Shown: positions 34,616 through 46,638, numbered from the stretch's first letter. The stretch is 64,000 nt of DNA from Apostichopus japonicus (GCF_037975245.1 NC_092576.1:43283611-43347610); one strand, 5' to 3'. Translations and numbers: made by a program. The notes: a model not told the origin generated them from the letters alone.

Positions 34616-37272
34616 TTAATTAAATGCCTGTTTCTTGCTGGAACTGGCAATCAGCTAGTTTTTATAATTATAACAACTACTACGATAGTGTAGTCTTATA
34701 TAACTATGGATGGATAAGTACAGTGCAGACACACTTTCAGTTTTATTGATGCTTTCTTTTGCAATGTTGCATATCAGAGCTAGTATGATCCAAATTCACT
34801 TCAGTGAATCGTTACAAATTTAGAACGTGCTATATTGTAACATGCTCCTGTAGGTAAGCATTGTCGCCGTGTTTCATTTTTTTTAATTCAGATTGTGACC
34901 TCTGAACAGTGTTACTGTAGAGTATTCAAAACGATGCACGGCGAAACACCATTGATGTTGACATAAACATCAGTGCATTCGTTGTCGCTATGGTTTTTTG
35001 TGGTTATTGCAGTAATTTGAGAGACAAAATTCTTGAGAGTTCAGACCGTTTGCTTGCTAAGTAGCTCTAGACATATAATGTGAAACCATCATTTTATAAT
35101 CTTAGTTTGAAACCATGTTAAAATGTTACATTTGTGACAAGTTACAATTATGAATAAACTCATTATTTTGTTCAATATCATTAAGGTTATAATTAATTTC
35201 AAATGAAATGTCATTGTGGCTTTCAAGAATCTTTAAAGTTAGGCGCAACACCACACTTTTGGGTTATCGTTATACTACATAGATAATCACAAAATCATAA
35301 ATGAATAGTTCCAAGACTGATCAATGTTACTCTACAATAGCCTGTTCTATGTCAATTTTCAAGTTAAATGAAATATATATAATGATATTATTTTGTTGTA
35401 GTTGTTGCTATTGAAACCGGGTAGTTGAATAAGTGTTTCATACTACTTGGTTGAAATGTATAACCACAGCGAAATAACCGTTCGTCACATATGATGCCAT
35501 TATACCTTTATAATAGTCTACTCTAAAACCAGATATGCTGTCGTGAATAACAAATTATAATCTTCAGCGTAAATATTGACAAGTTATCGATATAGCAATA
35601 GAAATGTATAGAAATGCTATTGCCCAAAGTAGTAAAACTGGTATATACGTTCAAAGATATTGTCAATATGAACGTTGATACTCTTTCATTATTTACACTC
35701 GTGATGGAAACGAAAGGGGATGTCAGACGCCATTTTGCTTTGACACGTTTTCAAATACAAGTAGTTATCAAGAACAGTTGGACTTTTTGAAGATACTGTA
35801 AAAATTTTGGATGAAACAAGGATCAATCTGAAGGTACGTTTTACCCTGGTTAAAAATATATTAGCAATAACATCTCATTTCATTTTCTTCACGTCAGAGT
35901 GTACAGTTAGCAATACTGGAAAAAAAAAATAGGAAGCTACCAGACACACACTCAAAACTAAAGGGGTGTATATGAATCGTAATATGTTATTGTATCGTAT
36001 TGTTGTCATATCCAAAGCGTCATCGATGAACACTGTGAATACAACTGATAACATATTGCATTTTATAACATAAGAGTAAAACGAACACGTCAGTCACAGT
36101 ACAAGTGAATTATGTTGATTAGTTTTGACATAAACTCAGATATTCCACAAATATCCACACATAAGTTCTATTCAGCGTTCAAAGCAAACCTTTTTTGATT
36201 TTCGAAGAAAAAATGGATGACGAAGTACGTCTGTACAATTTATATAGTTGTCTTGTTTAGGATATAGGCTTGCCCGTGTTTACAATGCCTTTTTTGCGTA
36301 ACATTGTGTACAGAGTGTAATCAAACATGTTATATTGCTTATTTAATTTTCACATCTGTTGATCCTTGTTCAGCTGTGGGTGATAGTATTGTGTTTGTAT
36401 CATTTTATTGCAATATCACAGTAAATAAACTTAAAACATTAGGTTCGTTTCCATAGGCACCATGAACTACTTCAGATTATTTTTCAAATGACCGACGTCA
36501 GCTTGAGAATTGCGTAATTCAAATATTGTGTCATAATCCAAAGTAAATCCAATAGTTTTTCTTAATATTTTGCAATTTTTGGGGGTCTCAATTCAATGAC
36601 TGTTGCTATACCGCACTACAGTAGTTATACTTTGTAGCGAAGAACGTAGGCAAATATATATGTGAACATCGTTAAAACTTTAATTTTACTACTAAAGTAA
36701 GTACGGATTCGTATGACCACTCTTTCGTTCCTAAGATGTTAATGAGAAAATCAATAAACAAAGATGCCAGGTATATAGGACATGCAGCATGACTAGACTA
36801 ACACATTACATCATTGAGAGGTGTATAATAAGTGATTTAAACTTAAAATAAAACAACAGAAGGTAATTTAAGGTTTATTCCATTCGATACGACTATGAAG
36901 GAATATATTGATTTTACAATCAATCTTTTAATTATGATAAACACTAACTGATTTGCTTTCAGTTTCGTTCATATGGCGGACAAATCAACAATTCAATTCA
37001 TATTATAACTCTACAGTTATACACACTAATGTATAGCAAAATGTATCTTCATAAACATCATACAAATCAAATATAAAAGGTTAACTATAACAAGAGAGAG
37101 TCTACAAACTGCCAAACCTTATAATATTAATCATCAAATGTCTCAACATCCATGAAACTCATTTGTATCCTAAGTAATCCAGTGATTACCTTGACTGTGG
37201 AACTTTACATCAATGTGCAGTCAAAGTAATCCACCCTCATTTATATCTTGCATGCGAAATTACAGACCTAAG
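34616..37272. other. Spacer and presumed upstream region of the NACHT gene
   Basis: No coding segment supported. A segment ending at 35833 (ATCAATCTGAAG followed by GTACGT) could be the end of a non-coding first exon, but nothing else confirms it. No TATA box is convincing ahead of the ATG at 37273. Confidence 0.35.
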
Positions 37273-37330
37273 ATGGCTGCCAATTTGAATCCCGTTGATA
37301 TCAAACCAACTGTGAAGAAGACAGTGAACG
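37273..37330 (+). CDS. NACHT gene exon 1 (start)
   Basis: ATG in a good context (AAG ATG G), 19 codons MAANLNPVDIKPTVKKTVN, donor GTGAGT; phase 1 out. It joins in frame to the next exon. Confidence 0.65.
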
Positions 37331-37707
37331 GTGAGTGTGAAAGCTGAACAATTTCATTGATTGTGTATGTTGTTTTTATTTGTGTTAGGCTGTTCTATAT
37401 ACAATCCACGGTACGCTGTTGTGTTTGCTAATATAATTGAGAAGCCATCTTCACTTTACTTGTATAAAAGCACGTAACATTGGCAAATGTAATGCGGATA
37501 TCATGAAACATATATTGACAACAGAATAGCATATGAAAACCAAACTTTAAAAGTGTAAGGATTACCAGGTCATTACAGTTTTATCAATACATTTTTACTC
37601 TTCATGTTCATATAGTAACACATCCTATATTATAACATTATAGTATATCTGAATGAGTGTTTCATGTGCTTGTTGTGTGTTTTTAATCTCTTCGTTATTT
37701 TCAACAG

Positions 37708-38013
37708 GTTTTGGTAGCTTTAAAGTTGCACTTGCTAACGTACTGACTGTTAACATTGTTCTTGATCTTGCTACGTTCTTTGAATATCCGCCGGTTATCA
37801 TAGAGGAGCTGACCAGTGCAGCCAGTGCAGGCATTATTATCATTCGCTATATGGAAGAGAGAGGGCAAATAGAGCCAATAAGTATCATGACACTTCTGTG
37901 TGCTCTGAAGAAAATTTGCCTTTCTGGGATTGAGATACGTGTAAGAAAACTGTATGAGGAACATACAGGGAGACTATGCTCCATGGATGATCAGTCTAAG
38001 GCTCAGATAGAAG
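37708..38013 (+). CDS. NACHT gene exon 2: death-fold (DED-like) domain
   Basis: Acceptor TTTTCAACAG, donor GTACTT; 306 nt, phase 1 to 1, residues 20-121. An all-helical pattern includes FEYPPVIIEELTSAASAG, IIIIRYMEERGQIEP and SIMTLLCALKKICLSGIEIR. The last stretch resembles the helix 5-6 region of death-effector/death domains (LLxALxxIGxxxL). Such domains recruit adaptors by homotypic contact. DED against death domain cannot be settled by eye. Confidence 0.65.
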
Positions 38014-38231
38014 GTACTTTAACGTAAAGCGTATCATTATATATGAATATTCGTATGCACCGGCAGAAGTCTTTAGAATACTCATTACTTCCATAGATTT
38101 ACTGCTATTGATAATTATCGAAGGATTTGCTACAATGTTAGTGGTGAAAAGATTATTTATTAAAGATGTTTTCTTTCATTTACAAGTAACCATGCACGAG
38201 AGTCTATTTTTTAATTGCCTCTATTTTTCAG

Positions 38232-38281
38232 GTAAATCGGATATTTTGAGAGAAAATTTCTTAAAAACCTGCAAAGTTTAA
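38232..38281 (+). CDS. Alternative terminal exon giving a death-fold-only product
   Basis: Preceded by a strong acceptor (CCTCTATTTTTCAG). It accepts the phase-1 end of exon 2 and begins GK as the NACHT exon does: GKSDILRENFLKTCKV, then TAA at 38279-38281. ATTAAA, the common variant poly(A) signal, follows at 38348-38353. The product would be about 137 residues with no NACHT. Inferred only. Confidence 0.35.
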
Positions 38282-39162
38282 ATTTCACTTTTCAACAGAA
38301 AGTGAATTTTGATCAAATATAGCTGGAGATATATTGTTCATTTAACAATTAAAGACACAATATGTGTGTAATAATCAACTATTGGGTGTATAATATCTTA
38401 GTAATTCAAATTTGATATTCTATAAAACTTCTACAAGATTTCTAGAATTCTTAGGTAATGCTTCATTGTCAAAAAAAATATTCCAATGCCCCATTTTCGT
38501 TCTCTCAAAACGTATACAATGTTTTGTTTTTTTTTTGATTTTTTTGTTTTGTTAAAACATGTTCGTAGCTAATATTCTATGAACGAATCGAAGTGAAAGA
38601 GTTCTCCTTTTGAATGTATGACCACAGCGAAGGGTAAACAGAAAATACTACAGTTAAATGTGTACTTGTAACTATTCCCCATTCACAAACGGCTTTATAA
38701 CATCGATACTCATACGTTATGTTAACTTCTTCAAACGAGAGTTTTAAGTAAAGTTATTGATGATGGTATCATTTTTTTCCCGTTCGATACGCCTTAAATT
38801 TGTTTTCTCTCCCTGGGTATAAATGTAGTAATTTCATTAAAACAAATAGTATATGACAGAAAAAGTTTACAAGTGATACCACAAACGTTATAACTGAAGG
38901 TGATTAACGTACTTAGCATCTTGACTGGAACCGACTTACAACCGGCACATTCAAGACCAGTCGAAATCCAAAGCCCGCGGATAAGGCCCGACTACCCGTG
39001 ATTTTTCAAGTAATGCCGCGTCGAGTTTTAATAGTCGTATTTTTTTTTTTTTTGGCGGGCTGTAGGTAACACTTCCACTTGGAACAATGAGTTGTAAACA
39101 ACTGCTATAGTAGATTGTTTGAAGATATTATTTCTTGTTATACACTATACTTTTCTCTCCAG

Positions 39163-40691
39163 GTAAAATAAGCAGCTTCATAAACTCTTTAAAAGACAAA
39201 TACGCCCGGTGGTACAATGAGATTCAGCCGATTCCATACATACGAGAGAAGATGTTCTGCGTTAATGATATATATGTTGAGTCTTGTTTAGAATATGTCG
39301 ACCAACTCTCTTCCTTCAGACAAGACTCGCAAATAGTAGAGGAATCAAGTTCAGTGAATCTGAAATCATTCCGAGACATTTTTGACAATGATAGCATACA
39401 TTCTAATCGAATTTTATTAGAAGGAGACCCTGTATACGGGAAATCAACCCTTACTCTTCAAGCTGCATACGACTGGTGCTTGGGAAACGTTGCATCACCG
39501 CTCAAAAATATCGCTGTTTTCATTCTTCTTCCCTTAAGACGTCTGGGAAATATTTCTTCAATATTTGAAGCTATTCGTGTTGTATTGATGCCACCGGAAT
39601 CACCTCTAACGGATGGTGACATCCTGGAAATAATGAGACACAGTTTATCTGTGGTTATCGTGTTGGATGGATATGATTTGTATCCTGATAAGAGTAGTGT
39701 TATAGAAACTGATGTCCTGAAGATGAACGCTTGAAACATGTTCGCTAATATCAAGGTTGTGGTATCCAGTAGATCATCTTCGTTACCAAAATATTTAGAT
39801 CCCACCACTATTACTATTAGATTGACAGGATTTGATGAAAAGTCAAGGGATGAGTACATTAAGCGAACAGTTACTGGTGGTGACCAGGAAGCAAGTAGAC
39901 ATATAACAAATGCTCTGGACAGTAGTCCAATTTTAAATGATATTTGCCAGGTGCCGATATTCTGCGTCCTATTTGCCCATGTTGTTAATGATCAGCAGCG
40001 TGTAATCAAGTTTAGTTCAGTGACGAGTTTCTTTAAGTACGTGATAGAATGTTTTTACAGTCACATGTGGAAGAAAGATCTCAAGGAACCAATTCATCAG
40101 TCAATTCGTGAATACAACAATCTGAACAAACTTGCTTTTGATAGTCTAACTGGGAAAACACAAAATATTGCTTGGCCCAAACATACCTTCATCGACACAG
40201 TTGGTAACGATTGCTATGAAGAACTTGCAAACATCGGTATTCTTATTGTAGATACAATTCATGAAATATTTGATGAACCAGAAGAACATAATATTCATCA
40301 CACTAAACGCAGTGAATTTGTCCGTTTCTATCACAAACTATTTGCTGAATGGTATGCCGCCAGGTATTTGTCTTCGTACGCCGGAAGCTTTTGGCCTTTC
40401 TGGCTTAATTATACATTGGACGACATAAATCCTGTCGATCTACAATTTGTGTTTCGTTTCGCTTGTGGACTTAACAAGAAAGCTTCGGGCAGGATAATCA
40501 AATATCTTAAAAGTGTAAAGGGAGGTGCTTCTTTTGCATCTCTGTGTTTTTTGGAACAGCCGGATAATCCAGAAGAGGTCGATAAAAATGTGAAGGGATT
40601 GTGTTCTGACGGCATGATAATACGATCTTCTGACAGCAGACTCTTGCAAAGATCAAATATACAGCTTCTTGAAATTGCATCGAGGAAGAAG
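39163..40691 (+). CDS. NACHT gene exon 3: NACHT NTPase with in-frame TGA
   Basis: Acceptor TTTTCTCTCCAG, donor GTAGTT; phase 1 in and 0 out, 509 codons. Residues 122-160 give the amphipathic pre-NACHT stretch FINSLKDKYARWYNEI. Walker A is GDPVYGKST (209-217), with Val where most family members have Gly. Walker B is VVIVLDGYD (285-293). SSRSSSLPKYL fits the sensor-1 strand. HKLFAEWYAARYLSSYAG is typical of the helical part after NACHT. The last ~44 codons (NPEEVDKNVKGLCSDGMII ... LLQRSNIQLLEIASRKK) match cassette exon D. TGA at 39732-39734 (codon 312) falls between Walker B and sensor 1; an ATG lies two codons later in the same frame. Confidence 0.85.
39732..39734 (+). other. In-frame TGA in the NACHT exon
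   Basis: Reads ...VLKMNA-TGA-NMFANIKVVVSSRS with the NACHT homology continuing in the same frame on both sides. There is no intron signal around it. Confidence 0.9.
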
Positions 40692-41734
40692 GTAGTTACA
40701 AAGGTTTATCATATATTGCACTTGTGATGTTTAGTGCCATATCTGGGGGGAAATGCAAGCCATGGCGTATTCTAAATTTTGCAATTACACAATTGTATGA
40801 TTTTGTGGAATGCATATTAAATTTAGGTGCCAAATGGCCGGCAGAGCGTGGTTCACATTGAAATACAACATGACCTCTCAGATGTGTAAAAATGATTTGG
40901 AACAAAATGAATAAACAAAAGTTTTAAATGTATTGGTCTAAACTAATACAGCACAGTCTTAAAAACATCAGGTAGAGTACACTAAGCATGGTGTTAACTA
41001 TATGTAAGTTGTGGTCTGTGTATGGTGTTAAACATGATTTGTTAGGATAAAGAAACACAGCTTATCAAAAAAAGTAAGACTTTGAAGTAGAAGTATATTA
41101 TACTCAATTGCTTGTTTTACAAACTTTCCCGACAATGATTGTGTATAAAATGCGTATGTCTTGAAATTCAAAGTAGTATTAGAAAACAATGGTAGTACAA
41201 TAAGTTACTTAGATGTTTCCTTTTGTCAAATAAGCTTCATATCAATATTGGCTAGTACGACATACAGTGTGACAGATTAAGAAGTGTTTCTCTTAAACAA
41301 AAAGGTTCGTTAACAGTGTAAGCAGTGTAAGTCATCATATTTTCATGCAGTTTTATTGGCATTAAATAAGTAGTACACATCTTAAAAACCTTACATGGCA
41401 TATTAATGTTAATTTAAAGCTGGATAAGCTGACATGAACAAAAAACAAAAGCAGCTTATATATTTAAAAACAAAATGGTTTGTCATCAGTTGCTTATGAA
41501 TTTCACTGGTCAATATAATTGGTTGTTCAAGCAGGTGATTCATTCGAAAATACCACTTGTTAAGATTACCGCCAAGTCATTGTATTCAAGGTAGTGATGT
41601 TGAGGTACAACTACACCATCAATATATGAAAGTGCCTGTATGCAGATGTCTCATCAAGTACAAACTTGAGTTAGGTATATGATAGGGCAAAAGTAACTAT
41701 TTGTAAGGTTACCTTTAACCGTTATTATATTTAG

Positions 41735-41940
41735 ATCAAAGTACCATGCCTCCAGATAGACCAAAGTTTCGAGGTAGCACGCCAGAACAAGGTAACCTTG
41801 GAATCCGGACTTAGTCTTCCCATTCTATTATCAGTAGAGAAACTGGTATTCACAACACAAACAGAACACGAAATAACCCAGGAAAACATGTTAGGAGTGG
41901 TCAAATATGGGCAACGGTGTCTTCAGCTGAAACAATTAGC
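41735..41940 (+). CDS. Cassette 4 exon A
   Basis: Acceptor TATATTTAG, donor GTGAGT; 206 nt, phase 0 in and 2 out. Contains TLESGLSLPILLSVEKLVF and LGVVKYGQRCLQLKQLA. Confidence 0.85.
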
Positions 41941-42286
41941 GTGAGTAAACAGTTCATGAGCATACTGATGGTTCAGATATAAACGCTTTTAAATGGTTTA
42001 ATCAAATTAGTATATATCAATAACTTCTTTGAATATAGCTAGTGCATTTTTTTTACAAGCTATAGTTAAATTTCTGTTAGTTCAGAGTAAAAAGTTGAAT
42101 TCTTTGAAATACTTCAATATTTTTTTTTTCAATGTGAGTGTTGTTTAAAGTTGTATAACTTGTTCGTGTAGAACTTGTATGTATTGTAAATGTATTCTTC
42201 CTCGTCACGTATGCAATTTTCAAGTATTCGTCTTCATGCTGTAAATATATATAAAATACGTAGATTTTGCTTTCATTTAATCACAG

Positions 42287-42366
42287 ATTTCATGGTAAAT
42301 ATGTATTACCTCTGTCCCTTACCGTAGAGAAATTTAAATCGAACATGAATTCAAGAATTATTACAG
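42287..42366 (+). CDS. Cassette 4 exon B
   Basis: Acceptor TAATCACAG, donor GTAAGA; 80 nt, phase 2 in and 1 out. Reads FHGKYVLPLSLTVEKFKSNM and onward. Confidence 0.8.
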
Positions 42367-42589
42367 GTAAGATTATTCCACAACAAAAAACAAATATACT
42401 CATAAATGTATCCATTTATTTTAACTACATTTCATGTATTAACTAATCGATACAAGTCAATTAACAATTCAAATCGACAGCAGAATGTTAAGCAAGTAAT
42501 TCATCAATAACGACAGTTGTAAAATTACTAAAAAAAATATTGTTTCAAACTATATCAAACTAAAATGATTCATAACGTTTTCTTCCCAG

Positions 42590-42678
42590 TGTTCTGGCAC
42601 TTGTTGGAATATGTCTTTCAGTTAGATGTTTCCTCTGGAAAATGGCGATTAAGCTCAACGGAATCTTTAAGTTCTGGT
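42590..42678 (+). CDS. Cassette 4 exon C
   Basis: Acceptor TTCTTCCCAG, donor GTAAGT; 89 nt, phase 1 in and 0 out. Reads VFWHLLEYVFQLDVSSGKW and onward. Confidence 0.85.
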
Positions 42679-43268
42679 GTAAGTCAATGGATGAACATGT
42701 GTTGTGTCATTTGAATACCATATATATTTCATAGCAAATGCATATTCTTTGGAAATCAAAATGTAGTGTTCAGAAGTAACGACGGCTAACAGTGAAAACA
42801 ATAGGATGTAATAAAAAATATCCAACAGAGCACAATTTTTCACTTGGTTTTAATGTTGATAATACGCCATGCTGGATGGGAGCGTTTTCTTCATTTCCTG
42901 CAATTGTATGTATGATGCAAGCAAAACTTTTCTGTAATTGAAATGTCTACTTTCCTACTGCACACAATGTTATTAGTGTGTTTCGCGGTAAGAAGGAAAC
43001 GCAAAAAGCATGACTATCCACGACAGTAAAATCGTCTACTTTGGAATGCAACCACTTGGATGTAATATACCAATAACGAAATAGTTTATTTTCTCTTTTT
43101 TTTTTCTAAATGACTCAGTCTGAACCTGAGAATAACATTTGTAGTAACATCTACCAATCGGCAAAATAGATTCATGCGTCCGAATTGACAATTTATATTT
43201 CTCACTTAACTTGTTGCTGGGATGGAGGACTCCGAGGCAATGGTGTCTTATTTTGATTTTCTGAACAG

Positions 43269-43439
43269 ATTGTTGAACTCAAGGAGGATGTTGAGATGTT
43301 GCAAAGTGTCTGCTCTGGTGACATGACACTTCGACGTACTGATAGCAGACTCTTACAAAGAGCTAAAATTCAACTTCTTGAGATTGCACCAAGGCATAGG
43401 GTTTCATTCAACTATTGTTACATAAACTCTCAAAACGAT
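43269..43439 (+). CDS. Cassette 4 exon D with displaced donor
   Basis: Acceptor TTCTGAACAG. The homologous end is at 43400 (LLEIAPRHR), where the donor is now GTTTCA: about 8 bases holding the GTAAAT donor of cassette 5 are missing. A GTAAGT at 43440 lies in frame and would lengthen the exon by 13 codons (VSFNYCYINSQND). If neither is used, TAG follows after three codons. Confidence 0.75.
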
Positions 43440-44479
43440 GTAAGTGAATAGACTCATTTGGGATCTACTGAAGATGATAATGTAAACTTGATTTTGCAGC
43501 AATACTTTTTGATATCTCTACATTAGATGGAATAACAGATCATTGGTTAAATTATGAATAATTTTATTTTGTTATCTGATGATTTTTTTAGCATGGGTCT
43601 CTCTTTCCGAACAGTAGCTATGTGAAACTTGGAATTGCTTATTAAGTTTACACTTTTGCCCCGGAAACGTATACAAAATGACACCTCAGATGTATGAAAA
43701 TGTTTTTGAACAAAAAGATTCAACACAAGTTTTAAATGTATTGGTCTGATGCGTTACACACGCTAACAGCATCAGGTAGAGTATATTGGGTATGGTAATA
43801 TCTATAGCTTATCTATGGTGTGTATGGAGTTAAAAAGTATGAATTGTTAGGATTGAGAGTCACAAGTATCAACTTCATCAAGAACTTGAAAATAAATGAC
43901 TTATTCTTAATTGATTTCTGTCAAATATTTCGAGACAATCAATCTATTTCAAATGTGGATGTCTTGAAATCCAAATTAGCTTTGGGAAACAGAGGTAGCT
44001 CACTAAATTGCTTTTGGTTGTTTCCTTTTGTCAAATAAAATGTATACCATTAATAGCCAGTAGTACATACGGTTTGACAGATTTAAAAGTGTTTATGTCA
44101 AACAACAAAACGTTTCATGTAGAATATAAGCAGTGTCCGTCATCGTAATTACATGCAGTTGTCTAGACATTGCAGTACACATATTAAAAACGGTATCTGG
44201 AATAATAATGTGCGTTACAGCTGGAGAAGCTGTAATGAATGAAAAACTAAAGGAGCTTATATAATTAGAAAACAAAATATTTGTGCTCAGATGTTTATGT
44301 ATTTAACTGGTCAATATAATTGTCTGATCAAGCAGGTGCTTCATTCGAAGTTATAACTTGTTAAGATTACCGTGAAGGTCTCTTGTTGTGTATACAGATG
44401 GTGTCAAGACTTGAGTTACATATATGAAAGGGAAAATGTGATTATTTGTAAGAAAACATTACATCGTAATTACTTTAAG

Positions 44480-44685
44480 ATCGGAGAATCATGCCTCCAA
44501 ATAGACCACAGTTTTAAGGTAACACATCAGAATGAGGTAACCCTAGAATCCGGACTTAGTCTTCCCGTGCTATCATCAATTGAGAAACTGGTATTCACAA
44601 CACAAACAGAACACGAAATTTCCCAGGAAAACATGTTAGAAGTGGTCAAATATGGACAACGGTGTCTTCAGCTGAAAACCTTAGC
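44480..44685 (+). CDS. Cassette 5 exon A
   Basis: Acceptor TACTTTAAG (weaker than TATATTTAG in cassette 4), donor GTGAGT; 206 nt, phase 0 in and 2 out. Contains TLESGLSLPVLSSIEKLVF and LEVVKYGQRCLQLKTLA. Confidence 0.8.
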
Positions 44686-45020
44686 GTGAGTAAACAGTTC
44701 ATAAGCATAATGATGGCTCATATTTAAAACGCGTTTAAATAAATTTATCAAATATTAAATGTGAATAGCTTCTTTGAATAAAGGTAGTGCCAATTTTTTT
44801 TTTACAAGCTATAGTTCAATTCCTGTTATTTCAGGGTACACATTTGTCATCTTTGAAATACTTTAATTTTTTTTCTCAACATGATTGTGTTAAAGTTGTA
44901 TAACTTTTATGTTTCGAACTTGTAAATATATTTGCTCGTCATGGTTGTCATTGTCAGGCATTCGCCTTCATGCTGTTATTATAGATATAATATGTAGATT
45001 TTGTTTATATTTAATCACAG

Positions 45021-45100
45021 ATTCCATGGTAGTTTTGTATTACCTCTGACCCTAACCGTACAGATATTGAAATCGAACATGAATTCAAGAAGTATAATCG
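45021..45100 (+). CDS. Cassette 5 exon B
   Basis: Acceptor TAATCACAG, donor GTAAGA; 80 nt, phase 2 in and 1 out. Reads FHGSFVLPLTLTVQILKSNM and onward. Confidence 0.8.
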
Positions 45101-45323
45101 GTAAGAATGTTCCACAACATCATGAAAATTTTTTTTTTTAAATGTATAATATATTTTAACCACATTTCTTGTATTTAATAATCGATTCATATCAATTAAT
45201 ATTTCAATTTGAGAGCAGAATAATTGGCAAGTAATACATTGAAGACGACTGTTGGAAACTTACTAAAAAAGAATGTTTTTAAACATTTTAAAACTTAAAT
45301 GATACATAACGTTTTCTTTCCAG

Positions 45324-45411
45324 TATTCTGGCAACTTTTGGAATATGTCTTCAGTTGGATGTTTCCTTTGGGAAATGGCGACTGAGCTCAACGGAATCTT
45401 TGACTGCCGGT
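45324..45411 (+). pseudogene. Cassette 5 exon C, 1-nt deletion frameshift
   Basis: Acceptor TCTTTCCAG, donor GTAAGT. 88 nt against 89 in cassette 4: GTCTTTCAG has become GTCTTCAG near 45350, in a short T run. The frame changes after VFWQLLEYVF and ends at TGA 45383-45385. Could be real or a homopolymer error. Confidence 0.85.
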
Positions 45412-45892
45412 GTAAGTAAATGGATAAAAATGTATTCTGTCATTGAATATCACATATTTTTCATAGCAAATGCATACTCTCTGGAAACTAAAATGTAGCA
45501 AGTGTTCAATAATGATGCAGGCTAACCCTAAAAACATTTAGGATATAATACAATACATCCAGCGCAGCGCAATGTTTATTTGGTTTAATGTTGATATAAC
45601 GCCTTGTTAGATGAGAACATTGTCTACATACCCTGCTAGTGTATGTAATGATGCTATAAAGACTGCTTTGTAATTGAAATGTACACTTCCCTGCTGCTCA
45701 CAATGTAGTTAGCGTGTTTACGCAGTAAGAAGGAAACGCGATAAGCATGACAATCCACGACATTAAAATCGTCTACTTTGGAATGAAACAACTTAGCTAT
45801 AAAAGACCAAAAACGAAAGAGTTTTGTCCATTTTATTTCTGCTGTGATTAAAGTCTCCGAGTAAATGGTGTCCTATTTTGATTTCTGAACAG

Positions 45893-46024
45893 ATTGTTGA
45901 ACCCGAGGAGGATGTTGAGATGTTGAGAAGTGTTTGTTCCGGTGGCATGGCATTTAGATGTACTGATATCAGACTCTTACAAAGAGCTAACATTCAATTT
46001 CTTGAGATTGCATCAAGGCATAAG
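45893..46024 (+). CDS. Cassette 5 exon D
   Basis: Acceptor TTTCTGAACAG, donor GTAAAT; 132 nt, phase 0 to 0. Reads IVEPEEDVEMLRSVCSGGMA then LLQRANIQFLEIASRHK, the closest relative of the NACHT exon tail. Confidence 0.85.
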
Positions 46025-46435
46025 GTAAATTGGTTTCATTCAAATATCATAAAATGCAATTGCATACATATGGAAAACTATAAACTCGATGGGGATCTAC
46101 TAAAGATGGTAATAATAAATCCATGTTGCAACAATTGTTTTGCATATGTCTACATTACTTGTATTAACAGATCATGGTCGAATTAATGCATACTGCTAGT
46201 TGGTTAGCTGGTGATTTCTAGCGTGGGTCTCTCTCTCCGAATAGTAGCAATTAAAACTTATATTTACACTTTTGCCCGGGAAACGTAACAAACATGACAC
46301 ATTTTCATTAATTAAACGTAACTACATAACATCCAATTCAAATCCATTCTCTTAATCTATGGGTATGTTTCATCGAACAATACATATTCGCTGACAAACA
46401 TAATTGATTCAAATATGGTTTATATCTTTATCAAG

Positions 46436-46638
46436 ATTCCATTATCCTGTCTGGTACTCGATACATTTCGTGAAGCAGACCAGCACAGCATAACTCTGGA
46501 AAATGGATACCATGTTCCTGTACTGTCTACTTTGGAGGAAGTGCAAATCAGAACGGAAAAGAGAATTGAATTCACGCAGGAACAAGTCGTCGGGCTACTT
46601 TGTTATGCACAACAATGTCCAAACTTGCAGAAAATCTT
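46436..46638 (+). CDS. Cassette 6 exon A
   Basis: Acceptor CTTTATCAAG, donor GTAATT; 203 nt, phase 0 in and 2 out. Contains ITLENGYHVPVLSTLEEVQI and VVGLLCYAQQCPNLQKIL. Confidence 0.8.

Larger units (their letters stand above)
40692..43439 (+). repeat. Tandem duplication unit 1 (intron + cassette 4)
   Basis: Unit of about 2.7 kb repeated at 43440-46024: A exons are 2745 bp apart, B and C 2734, D 2624. The intron after the NACHT exon matches the intron after exon D of cassette 4 (for example CCTCAGATGTATGAAAATG with AGTTTTAAATGTATTGGTCT). The repeated block is therefore D-tail, A, B, C. Confidence 0.85.
43440..46024 (+). repeat. Tandem duplication unit 2 (intron + cassette 5)
   Basis: Second copy of the 2.7-kb block. 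The first few hundred bases after 46025 again resemble the intron after D (TAGCGTGGGTCTCTCTCTCC; compare 43592). Confidence 0.85.
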
